The translations under genes and the position numbers were made by a program. Below are positions 18,128 to 25,684 of a stretch of 64,000 bases of DNA, piece after piece. The notes beneath the pieces are model-generated. The model was not told the DNA's origin. It did not search any database and was given only the letters and a program-made list of their open reading frames with translations. The DNA lies in contig DATIDV010000010.1 in NCBI GenBank assembly GCA_035456105.1, forward strand, positions 62,001 to 126,000, given 5' to 3'. Each line of letters starts with the position of its first letter. Position 1 is the first letter of the stretch. This DNA comes from Viridibacterium sp035456105 (lineage in GTDB: Bacteria; Pseudomonadota; Gammaproteobacteria; Burkholderiales; Rhodocyclaceae).

Positions 18128-18198
18128 CGTCATCCCGGCGAAAGCCGGGATCCAGATCGCACGCCCGGTACTGGATCCCGGCCTTCGCCGGGATGACG
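18128..18198 (+). repeat. REP-like long inverted repeat, probable hemB terminator
   Basis: Two 28-bp arms, 18128-18155 and 18171-18198, complementary at 27 of 28 positions, flank a 15-nt spacer. Each arm itself is a small hairpin (cccggcgaaagccggg type). This sequence, cgtcatcccggcgaaagc..., is a dispersed intergenic repeat in many proteobacterial genomes. An agcttttttt run follows immediately, so it can terminate hemB transcription. Confidence 0.8.
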
Positions 18199-18281
18199 AG
18201 CTTTTTTTGCAGCATTTCAAGAAAGTTCCAGCCCTATTTCACGAGTTTCCAAAGATCGTGAACAGGTTTCTTAGATGAAAT

Positions 18282-18309
18282 GAAAAGGCCGCACGTGTGC
18301 GGCCTTTTC
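18282..18309. terminator. Bidirectional terminator between hemB and ohr
   Basis: Perfect 13-bp arms gaaaaggccgcac (18282-18294) and gtgcggccttttc (18297-18309) with a 2-nt centre. T-rich sequence follows on both strands; on the minus strand it lies 21 nt after the ohr stop. Confidence 0.85.
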
Positions 18310-18330
18310 ATTTTTGTTGCAGGCGCCCGA

Positions 18331-18753
18331 TCAAACGATGGTCAGCGTGACTTCGATATTGCCGCGCGTGGCGTTCGAGTACGGGCACACGATGTGCGCC
18401 GCATCGACCAGCTTCTTCGCCTCGGCCTTGTCCATGCCCGGCAGCGAAATCTTCAGCTCGGCTTCGATGCCGAAACCGTTGGGGATTGGGCCGATGCCGA
18501 CCGAACCAGCGATGCTCACGTCAGCGGGGAGGGCGATCTTGTCGCGACCGGCCACGAACTTCATCGCGCCGAGGAAACAGGCCGAATAGCCTGCCGCGAA
18601 AAGCTGCTCCGGATTCGTGCCACCGCCTGCGCCGCCCATTTCCTTTGGCACGGCGAGCTTCACATCCAGCACGTTGTCGGACGATACGGCGCGGCCATCA
18701 CGGCCACCGGTGGCAACGGCGTGGGCGGTGTAGACGACTTTTTCGAGTTTCAT
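18331..18753 (-). CDS. ohr: Organic hydroperoxide resistance protein (Ohr/OsmC family)
   Basis: 140 residues. A thiol peroxidase that reduces organic hydroperoxides. The two reactive cysteines are seen in GYSACFLGAM and in HIVCPYSNATRGN, and the NPEQLFAAGYSACF stretch is the Ohr signature. Ohr is often controlled by OhrR, but no MarR-type gene is adjacent here. Stands alone between a bidirectional terminator and the HAD gene. Confidence 0.93.
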   Translation of the reverse strand: MKLEKVVYTAHAVATGGRDGRAVSSDNVLDVKLAVPKEMGGAGGGTNPEQLFAAGYSACFLGAMKFVAGRDKIALPADVSIAGSVGIGPIPNGFGIEAELKISLPGMDKAEAKKLVDAAHIVCPYSNATRGNIEVTLTIV

Positions 18754-18867
18754 GGGAATTCCTTTTCTGGTTGGCGGAACGGAGGGTGAAATCGAAGAGT
18801 GTGCTTCAGACAGATGACGTGTCTACGCTGGATTTCAAGTATTGCCGTTGGAGGGAAAAATGCCAGA

Positions 18868-19521
18868 TCAACGCGCACCGAAGCTCACCCGCTGCAGCGC
18901 CAGGACGCTGCGCAACTTGACATCGACATACGCGGGCTTGCCACGCATACGGCTGATCCACACCGTGCGCATGCCCAGCGCCTTGGCCGTACGCAGGTTT
19001 TCGAGCGAGTCCTCGACCAGCACGCATTGCGTGGCGCTCACGCCCAGCGTGTGCAGCAGATGGCGAAAGCCACGCGGCGCCGGTTTGGGCTGAAGGCGCA
19101 ATTGCTCGACGCCGCAGATCCGTTCGAACAGGCCCGCGATCTTCATCTGCTTCAGTACCGCATTGACGTAGGCCTGTGGGCCATTGGAGACGACGATCTT
19201 GCGCCCCGGCAAACGACGCAGCATGCCGCGCAGCGCACGCTCGAAGACGACCAGCTTATGCAGATCGGGGAACTGGTGGGTGTGATGCAGGAAGTGATGC
19301 GGGTCGGTGTCGTGATGACGGATCAGCCCCGTCAGGGTGGCGCCGTAGCGACGCCAGTAGTGCAGGCGCAGCGCATTGGCTTCTGCGGTGTCGATTTGCA
19401 ACTGCCTGGCGATGTAGTCGGTCATTGCCGTGTTGATGCGCGGGAAGATGTGCGCGCTGGTGTTGTGCAGCGTGTTATCCAGATCGAATAGCCACACAGG
19501 GGACCGCATTGGCGCACTCAT
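18868..19521 (-). CDS. HAD-superfamily pyrimidine 5'-nucleotidase
   Basis: 217 residues. HAD motif I is DLDNTLHN near the N-terminus, motif II is KIVVSNGP, and motif III/IV includes FRHLLHTLG then LVEDSLENL. The compact length and the FDLDNTLH opening fit the pyrimidine 5'-nucleotidase subgroup (SDT1/YjjG-like), which dephosphorylates nucleoside monophosphates; the substrate is an inference. Its ATG overlaps the bioC stop by 4 nt (ATGA), so the two are translationally coupled. Confidence 0.82.
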   Translation of the reverse strand: MSAPMRSPVWLFDLDNTLHNTSAHIFPRINTAMTDYIARQLQIDTAEANALRLHYWRRYGATLTGLIRHHDTDPHHFLHHTHQFPDLHKLVVFERALRGMLRRLPGRKIVVSNGPQAYVNAVLKQMKIAGLFERICGVEQLRLQPKPAPRGFRHLLHTLGVSATQCVLVEDSLENLRTAKALGMRTVWISRMRGKPAYVDVKLRSVLALQRVSFGAR

Positions 19522-20393
19522 TTGCGTGGCTTGAACTCGATGATGTTGCGGCCGTCATCGAGCTTCTTCGGCGCAGTCTTCCATGCGTGCCCGTAGACGA
19601 TTTCGAAGGTGGCGGGCAGTCGGCCGTCTTTGCGCAGTCGTTCGTAGTTCTGACGCGCCTGCTGCCAGTTGTCCTTGCCGCTGAGGCCGCGTGGGCGTGC
19701 GGTGGAGGCATTGGTGGCGCCCGCTTGTTGCAATTCTTCCAGCAGCGCATCGACCTCGGTGTAGGTGAGGGTGATGACTTCCATGTCCATTACCGGTTCG
19801 GCGAAGCCGGCATTGAGCAGGCAGTCACCGAGGTCATGCATGTCGATGAAACGATGCACGCGCTCGCCCTGCATGGCGGGCAATGCGCTGCGCAGTTCGC
19901 GCAAGGTGTCGGGGCCCAGCGTGGAGAACATCAGCAGGCCGTCGACGGCGAGTACGCGATGCATTTCGCGTAAGGCCGGCATGGGCTCGTGAAACCAGTT
20001 GAGCATGAGGTTGGACCACACCATCTGCACGCTGGCGCGTTGTAAGGGCAGGGCTTCTGCATCGGCGCAGGCAAGTTGTGGCATGCGCCGACCAAGCAGT
20101 CTCTGCAGGAAGCCGCTTTGCCCGCGTGCCGTGCCGAGCAGCGCTGCAGCAAAGTCGATGCCGATGCGTTCGGCCTCGGGATAGCGTTGCGCGAAGCCCG
20201 GCAGATCGCGCCCGGTGCCGCAACCGAGGTCGAGGATGCGTTGCGGCGCGACGCGGATGTAGTCGAGCCGCTCGGCCATGCGGCGCGAGACTTCACGGGC
20301 GAGGAAGTCGGCCTTGTCAGCGGTCGGAACGCTGCGGTTGAAATGCGTCCTGACGAGTCGGCGGTCGAGCTCGAAATCTACGGGAATGGCCAC
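19518..20393 (-). CDS. bioC: Malonyl-ACP O-methyltransferase BioC
   Basis: 291 residues from a GTG at 20393, the first plausible start after the antiporter stop (the frame remains open further upstream inside the antiporter gene, without family similarity). SAM-binding motif I is ILDLGCGTGRDLPGF; later motifs ACADAEALPL and MVWSNLMLNWF match BioC. The C-terminal RPRGLSGK stretch is a BioC feature. BioC methylates malonyl-ACP to start pimelate synthesis for biotin. bioB lies nearby on the same strand, but bioF, bioD, bioA and bioH are not here. Start codon uncertain: no clear ribosome-binding site precedes the GTG. Confidence 0.85.
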   Translation of the reverse strand: MAIPVDFELDRRLVRTHFNRSVPTADKADFLAREVSRRMAERLDYIRVAPQRILDLGCGTGRDLPGFAQRYPEAERIGIDFAAALLGTARGQSGFLQRLLGRRMPQLACADAEALPLQRASVQMVWSNLMLNWFHEPMPALREMHRVLAVDGLLMFSTLGPDTLRELRSALPAMQGERVHRFIDMHDLGDCLLNAGFAEPVMDMEVITLTYTEVDALLEELQQAGATNASTARPRGLSGKDNWQQARQNYERLRKDGRLPATFEIVYGHAWKTAPKKLDDGRNIIEFKPRK

Positions 20394-20395
20394 GT

Positions 20396-21652
20396 TCAGA
20401 GCAGCTGGAAGGCAAGGATGGCGACGAGCGTGGGCAGCGCCGCAGCGACCAGCAGGCCGACCGGGCTTATCGCGCCGTCGGCGAAGTAATCGCGCAGGAT
20501 GGTGTAGCCCGCGGGGTTCGGGGCATTGGCGATGACGGTCAGGCCACCGCCCGTGACGGCACCCGCGACCAGCGCGTACTTGAAGCCCTCGTCGACGCCC
20601 TCGACCAGCGAGCCGAGGTAGGTCAGCGCGGCATTGTCGGTGATGGCGGTTAGTGCCGTGGCGCCGAAGTAGAGGGCGAGGTCGTCCATGCCGACCAGGA
20701 TGTCCTGCAGCCACCATTTTTGCAGCCCGCCGAGCACGATGAGGCCGGCGAGGAAGAAGGCCACCATGAGGCCTTCGCGCAGGATCAGGCGGTCCTGATA
20801 GCGCTCATAGGCATGCGCAAAGCCGATGAAGAACAGCAACAGACCCATGAAGGCCGCCGGCGTGTGCGCGAAGATCACCACGCCGCACAGGAAGAAGAGG
20901 TGGACAAGATAGATGGGGAGCGGCGTTGCCGGGCGTTCGCTGGCCTCGGTGTCGCCGCAACCGGCCAGTTCCTTGCGGAACAGCAGGGTCACGCCGATGG
21001 CATTGACCAGCACGGCGCAGGCGGCTTTCCAGCCGAAGTGTGTCGCCATGAAGGCAAGATCCCAGCCCCACTTGCCCGCCACCATGAGCACCGGCGGTGC
21101 GGCGTAGGGGGTGAGCACGCCACCGATGGAAACATTGACGAACAGCACGCCCAGTGTGGCGTACTTGAGACGTGCGGAGATGTCGCGCCGGTAGTACTGA
21201 TCGCGCAGGATGAAGGCGGCCAGCGTCATGGCGGCGGGCTCGGTGATGAAAGAGCCGAGCAGCGGGACGAAACTGAGGGTGACAACGTAGAAGCTCACGC
21301 CGCGTGAGGTCGGTATCAGCCGTGCAAGCCGGTTGACGCTGGCCAATGCCAGGTTGAGGATGGGGCGCGAGCCGGCGATGACCATGATCGCGAACACGAA
21401 CAGCGGTTCGGTGAAGTTCTGCGTGTCGAGGTAATGCGTGGCGTCTGTCTTGCCAAGCAGGAGCAGCATGACGACGAACAGCACCATGGCCCAGAAGCCG
21501 AACACGGCTTCCACCTCGGCCAGCAGATGCCAGATGCCGGCATGCGTGGGTTGCCGGTCGGCGATGCGCTCGATGATCTTGGTGCTGAAGGTATGGATCA
21601 GCGCAATGCCGAAGATGACGGCGCCGATGATTTCGATATGCGTTGGATTCAT
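20396..21652 (-). CDS. Putative Na+/H+ antiporter (PF07399-type)
   Basis: 418 residues with about eleven hydrophobic helices. The sequence around the start (IEIIGAVIFGIALIHTFSTK) and segments such as GSFITEPAAMTLAAFIL and ALTAITDNAALTYLGSLV match the putative sodium/proton antiporter family once called DUF1504. Acidic residues within membrane helices (E in TEPAAMT, D in TDNAALT) are candidates for ion coordination. Substrate not proven. It is separated from bioB by a terminator and precedes bioC by 2 nt, so antiporter, bioC and the HAD gene look like one unit. Confidence 0.82.
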   Translation of the reverse strand: MNPTHIEIIGAVIFGIALIHTFSTKIIERIADRQPTHAGIWHLLAEVEAVFGFWAMVLFVVMLLLLGKTDATHYLDTQNFTEPLFVFAIMVIAGSRPILNLALASVNRLARLIPTSRGVSFYVVTLSFVPLLGSFITEPAAMTLAAFILRDQYYRRDISARLKYATLGVLFVNVSIGGVLTPYAAPPVLMVAGKWGWDLAFMATHFGWKAACAVLVNAIGVTLLFRKELAGCGDTEASERPATPLPIYLVHLFFLCGVVIFAHTPAAFMGLLLFFIGFAHAYERYQDRLILREGLMVAFFLAGLIVLGGLQKWWLQDILVGMDDLALYFGATALTAITDNAALTYLGSLVEGVDEGFKYALVAGAVTGGGLTVIANAPNPAGYTILRDYFADGAISPVGLLVAAALPTLVAILAFQLL

Positions 21653-21680
21653 GGATCGTCCCGGACTACTGGAAAGAAAA

Positions 21681-21701
21681 AGGGCGGGACAGGCCCGCCC
21701 T
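21681..21701 (-). terminator. Terminator after bioB
   Basis: 8-bp GC-rich arms agggcggg (21681-21688) and cccgccct (21694-21701). On the minus strand the stem is followed by TTTTCTTTCC. It lies 15 nt past the bioB stop. Confidence 0.8.
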
Positions 21702-21715
21702 TCATTTCACTGCCA

Positions 21716-22744
21716 TCAGACTGATTTGATACCCAGTTTCTGCATCAATGCGGCGTCGCCTTCCACGTCCGGATTTCCGGTGGTGAGCAACTTGTCGCCG
21801 TAGAAAATCGAGTTGGCGCCGGCGAGGAAACACATGGCCTGCGCTTCGTCCGACATCTCGCGGCGGCCTGCCGACAGGCGCACATAGCTGGTTGGCATGG
21901 TGATGCGCGCTGCAGCGATGGTGCGGATGAATTCGAAGACGTCGATCGGTGGCGTGTCGGCCAGCGGCGTGCCTTCGACGCGCACGAGATTGTTGATGGG
22001 TACCGACTCGGGCGGCGGATCCATGCTGGCCAGTTGCGAGATCAGCGCGGCGCGGCCGCGGCGCGATTCGCCCATGCCAACGATGCCGCCCGAACACACG
22101 TGGATGCCGGCGTCGCGCACCTTGTCGATGGTGTCGAAGCGATCCGCCTGCGAGTGCGTCGAGATGATGGAGTCATACATCTCGGCAGCCGTGTCGAGAT
22201 TGTGGTTGTAGTAGTCGAGGCCGGCTTCGGCGAGCTTGGCGGCCTGGCCTTCGCGCAGCATACCCAGCGTCACGCAGGTTTCGAGGCCCAGAGCCTTGAC
22301 CTGCTTGACCATTTCGATGACAGGCTCGAGGTCGCGATCTTTCGGGCCACGCCAGGCAGCGCCCATGCAGAAACGCGAGGCGCCGTTTTCCTTGGCGATG
22401 CGTGCCTTGTCGACGACTTCGGCGACGGCCATCAGCTCTTCAGATTCGAGTCCAGTCTGGTAACGTTTGGCCTGCGAGCAGTAACCGCAGTCTTCGGAAC
22501 AGCCGCCTGTCTTGATCGACAACAGGGTCGAGCGCTGCACGGCGTTGGCATCGAAGTTCTCGCGGTGCACTTGCTGCGCACGGAACATCAGGTCATTGAA
22601 CGGCAGGTCGAACAGGGCGAGGACGGCATCCGTATGCCACTCGCCGGTGGCCGCAGCGGCCTTGCGCGGGCGGACGATGCGGATTTCCTTGGCCTGTACT
22701 TCTGAGGGGACGGAAAGGCTGTCCAGAGTGGTGCTGGTATTCAT
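21716..22744 (-). CDS. bioB: Biotin synthase
   Basis: 342 residues from ATG 22744. Radical-SAM enzyme that inserts sulfur into dethiobiotin. The CxxxCxxC motif (CSEDCGYC) binds the 4Fe-4S cluster; further conserved segments are RFCMGAAWRGP, LGMLREGQ, YYNHNLDT and SGGIVGMGE. An in-frame extension of 31 residues upstream lacks family similarity and would overlap the divergent comF gene. Confidence 0.96.
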   Translation of the reverse strand: MNTSTTLDSLSVPSEVQAKEIRIVRPRKAAAATGEWHTDAVLALFDLPFNDLMFRAQQVHRENFDANAVQRSTLLSIKTGGCSEDCGYCSQAKRYQTGLESEELMAVAEVVDKARIAKENGASRFCMGAAWRGPKDRDLEPVIEMVKQVKALGLETCVTLGMLREGQAAKLAEAGLDYYNHNLDTAAEMYDSIISTHSQADRFDTIDKVRDAGIHVCSGGIVGMGESRRGRAALISQLASMDPPPESVPINNLVRVEGTPLADTPPIDVFEFIRTIAAARITMPTSYVRLSAGRREMSDEAQAMCFLAGANSIFYGDKLLTTGNPDVEGDAALMQKLGIKSV

Positions 22745-22803
22745 TAAGCAGTCTCGATTTCTTTTGGGTGCAGCGGGGAGCAAGCGCGGATGATCCGGGA
22801 AAC

Positions 22804-23538
22804 ATGAAAGGCTTGTCAAACCACGCTGCCAATCCACTGGCCCGGGCGGGGCGCGGCTTGCTGAGCAGATTCTGGCCGCAGCAGTGCTTTGTCTGCGGCG
22901 GTCGCGCCGGGCTCACCGTCGTATGTGCGGCCTGCGAAGACATCCTGCCCTGGCATGATTGTCCGGCCTGTCCCTCGTGCGCGCTGCCTGTGCCGCAGGG
23001 GCAGACCTGTGGCCGATGCTTGCGGCATCCACCGCATTTCGACACGACGCTGGCCGCATTTGAATATGAGCATCCGGTGCGCGAGATGGTCATGGCGCTG
23101 AAGTTCGGTGCGGGGTTTGCAGTGCGCGACATGTTGGTCAGTGCGCTGCTGGCCGTTGTCAGTGACATTGATGATCTGCAAGCCGACCTCGTCGTGCCGA
23201 TGCCACTACACCGTCAGCGCATCGCCGAGCGGGGCTTCAATCAGTCCATGGAGCTGGCGCGCGGTGTCGGCCGGGTGCTGGGCCTGCCGGTCCTGCCGCA
23301 GCTTGTCGAGCGCGACGTGGATACGCGCCATCAGGCCGGTGCGCCACTGCGCCAGCGTATCAAGAACGTGCGCGGTGCATTCCGCTGTGTCGAAGCCATC
23401 GTCGGGAAGCGCGTGCTCGTGATCGACGATGTCATGACCAGCGGCGCGACGCTCAACGAACTGGCGCGCACGCTCAAGCTGGCCGGCGCTACGCAGGTGA
23501 ACAATCTGGTGGTGGCGAGAACCCTGCGCAGCAAGTAG
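22804..23538 (+). CDS. comF: ComF-family phosphoribosyltransferase
   Basis: 244 residues from ATG 22804; an upstream GTG at 22768 is possible. An N-terminal zinc-ribbon-like region with several CxxC pairs (CFVCGG, CAAC, CPSC, CGRC) precedes a type I PRTase domain with the PRPP loop VLVIDDVMTSGAT. ComF/GntX proteins are needed for natural DNA uptake in several bacteria, but the exact reaction is unknown. Fits with the type IV pilus genes in the same window as a possible competence capacity. Confidence 0.88.
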   Translation: MKGLSNHAANPLARAGRGLLSRFWPQQCFVCGGRAGLTVVCAACEDILPWHDCPACPSCALPVPQGQTCGRCLRHPPHFDTTLAAFEYEHPVREMVMALKFGAGFAVRDMLVSALLAVVSDIDDLQADLVVPMPLHRQRIAERGFNQSMELARGVGRVLGLPVLPQLVERDVDTRHQAGAPLRQRIKNVRGAFRCVEAIVGKRVLVIDDVMTSGATLNELARTLKLAGATQVNNLVVARTLRSK

Positions 23539-23570
23539 CATCGCCGCCTTCCCCAGCGCAGTTATTCCCC

Positions 23571-24035
23571 ATGCTCCACGTCGTCCTCTTCGAGCCCGAG
23601 ATCCCGCCCAATACCGGCAACATCATGCGTCTGTGTGCCAATACCGGTGCGCGCCTGCATCTCGTGCAGCCGCTGGGTTTCGATCTGAGTGATAAACAAT
23701 TGACGCGTGCCGGCATGGATTATCGCGACAAGGCCGTCGTCACCGTGCATGGCGACTGGCTGGCGTGCTGCAGGGAGCTTGGCGAGCGGCGCATCTTTGC
23801 CATGACCACGCACGGCAGCCGGCGATTCGATACGCCGAGTTACCAGGACGAGGATGTGTTCGTCTTCGGGCCGGAGTCCCGCGGCCTGCCGGTATGGCTG
23901 CGCGAGAGCTTCGCGCCGGAACAGCGCCTGCGCATTCCCATGCTGGCGGACAGTCGCAGCCTGAATCTGTCCAACAGCGCAGCGGTGGTGGTGATGGAGG
24001 CCTGGCGGCAGCTTGGCTTTCCTGGCGGCGCCTAG
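23571..24035 (+). CDS. trmL: tRNA (cytidine/uridine-34-2'-O)-methyltransferase TrmL
   Basis: 154 residues, the full length of this minimal SPOUT enzyme that methylates the wobble ribose of tRNA-Leu. Motifs: EPEIPPNTGNIMRLCANTG at the N-terminus, FGPESRGLP in the middle and LNLSNSAAVVVME at the C-terminus, which form the trefoil knot. It ends tail-to-tail with the diguanylate cyclase gene: the sequence CTAG at 24032-24035 provides both stop codons (TAG on each strand). Confidence 0.95.
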   Translation: MLHVVLFEPEIPPNTGNIMRLCANTGARLHLVQPLGFDLSDKQLTRAGMDYRDKAVVTVHGDWLACCRELGERRIFAMTTHGSRRFDTPSYQDEDVFVFGPESRGLPVWLRESFAPEQRLRIPMLADSRSLNLSNSAAVVVMEAWRQLGFPGGA

Positions 24036-25684
24036 ACCCCGGATTTCTCCAGCTTTTCTTTTTCCTGCTGGAAGCGCACCTTCAGCGCAGCGCGTCGATC
24101 TTCCGGCGCGTCCCCGGCGGGGTTCTCTTGCTCTTCTTCCTGTTTTGCCATTTCGGGCGCGAACACAGCGCACTGATTGCGCCCGCTGTTCTTCGCGACG
24201 TACAGCGCCTGGTCGGCCAGCTCGATCAGGGCTGCGGCAGAGGCCGGAGCGTGGCTGAGGCTGGCAATACCGAAACTGGCGGTAATGAAGGGGCGGCCTT
24301 CCAGTTGCAAAGATGAGCCGACTTCGGCCTCGACAGTCTGGCGCACGCGTTCGGCAAACTGAAGGGCCTGATCGACATCGGCGTTGGACAGCGCGATGCA
24401 GAACTCCTCGCCGCCGTAGCGGCATACTTCGTCGTTCTTGCGCACTGAGCGCAGGATGATGGACGAGAATTTCTGGATGACCTTGTCACCCACCGGGTGA
24501 CCGAACACGTCGTTGATGGACTTGAACTTGTCGATGTCGCACATCACGAAGCTCATCGGCGCGAGCGTCGCGTGCGCGTTGTTGAACATGCCTTCGAGGA
24601 GCGGGAAGAAGGCGCGGCGATTGAGTGCCCCTGTCATCGGATCAGAACTGGCGAGTTTTTGCAGCGCTACGTTCTGGTCCTGCAACTGCTCCTTGGACTG
24701 CGCCAGCTCGGTCATGAGCACGACGAGTTGCTGGTTGGCCTCTTCGATGTCGGTGACATCGCTGAAGGACACCATGCAGCCGCGCACGGCATCGCGCGCG
24801 TCGAGCACCGGGGAGCAGTTGACGATGAGGCGGCGCAGGTCCTTGTCACGACGGGCCTCGTAGGCGTTGCCGTGTACCGCCGACTTCTTGTTCATGCATT
24901 GCTGCCATGGCGGCGTGTCATGCGCATCGCCCTGCGCCTGACTCAGCCAGCCGAAAGTAGCGGGGTCCTTGCCGATCAGCAGCTCCCTGTCCTCGCGCGC
25001 GAGTCTGACAAAGGTGTCATTGGCCATCACGATGCGCCCCTGGTTGTCGACCACCAGCACGGATTCGGAGAGTGCGTCGAAAGCCATCTGCACACGTTCC
25101 GGCACGGCCGAAGAGGGGTCCAGATGCTGGAAGGTGCGGCGCAGGTAGACGTAGTACATGATGCCCGCCGACACACCGAACAGGCCGATCAGTTTGAAGG
25201 CGGGCGTGTTGAAAATGCTGTCCAGCGAATTGCTGTTCAGCGGCTGAAATGCAAACTCGATCTGTCCCCAGCGCTTGTTTTGCAGCGCACCTGATCTGGA
25301 GGATGGTGCAATCGGCACGATGAAACGCGAGCGACCCACTTCGGAGCTGTCGCGAGTGGTCCAGCTACTCAGGTGGCCGGCCGAGCTGGCGATCAATTCA
25401 CCGGACGAGGTGCGCACGCCGACCGAGCGCAGATCCGGGTTGCGCGTGACCAGCGCGTTGACGACGGCCGGGATGTTGCGCTGGTCGTCCTGCGACAGCA
25501 TCGTGGCCACCTGCACGGACATGGACTCTGCAAGGTGCTGGCGGGTCTGCAGCAGCATCTTCTCCTGACTTGGAAATACGCCGAGCACCAGATCCATGAA
25601 CAACAGCAAGGTCATGGCAAGTGACATGAGCCCCAGCGTGACACGAAGGGAAGGGCTGAGACGAATGGGCATAGCCGCGATCAT
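24032..25684 (-). CDS. Membrane PAS-GGDEF diguanylate cyclase, last gene of the giant-protein operon
   Basis: 550 residues. Two transmembrane helices (about 15-37 and 163-181) enclose a periplasmic sensor-like domain; a PAS domain (about 200-315), a coiled-coil linker and a GGDEF domain follow. Active-site GGEEF at 424-428 is intact, and RKND at 415-418, five residues before it, fits the inhibitory I-site. It should therefore make c-di-GMP with product feedback. The ATG (25684) overlaps the stop of the giant gene (ATGA, 25681-25684), which implies translational coupling. The signal sensed by the periplasmic domain is unknown. Confidence 0.92.
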   Translation of the reverse strand: MIAAMPIRLSPSLRVTLGLMSLAMTLLLFMDLVLGVFPSQEKMLLQTRQHLAESMSVQVATMLSQDDQRNIPAVVNALVTRNPDLRSVGVRTSSGELIASSAGHLSSWTTRDSSEVGRSRFIVPIAPSSRSGALQNKRWGQIEFAFQPLNSNSLDSIFNTPAFKLIGLFGVSAGIMYYVYLRRTFQHLDPSSAVPERVQMAFDALSESVLVVDNQGRIVMANDTFVRLAREDRELLIGKDPATFGWLSQAQGDAHDTPPWQQCMNKKSAVHGNAYEARRDKDLRRLIVNCSPVLDARDAVRGCMVSFSDVTDIEEANQQLVVLMTELAQSKEQLQDQNVALQKLASSDPMTGALNRRAFFPLLEGMFNNAHATLAPMSFVMCDIDKFKSINDVFGHPVGDKVIQKFSSIILRSVRKNDEVCRYGGEEFCIALSNADVDQALQFAERVRQTVEAEVGSSLQLEGRPFITASFGIASLSHAPASAAALIELADQALYVAKNSGRNQCAVFAPEMAKQEEEQENPAGDAPEDRRAALKVRFQQEKEKLEKSGV

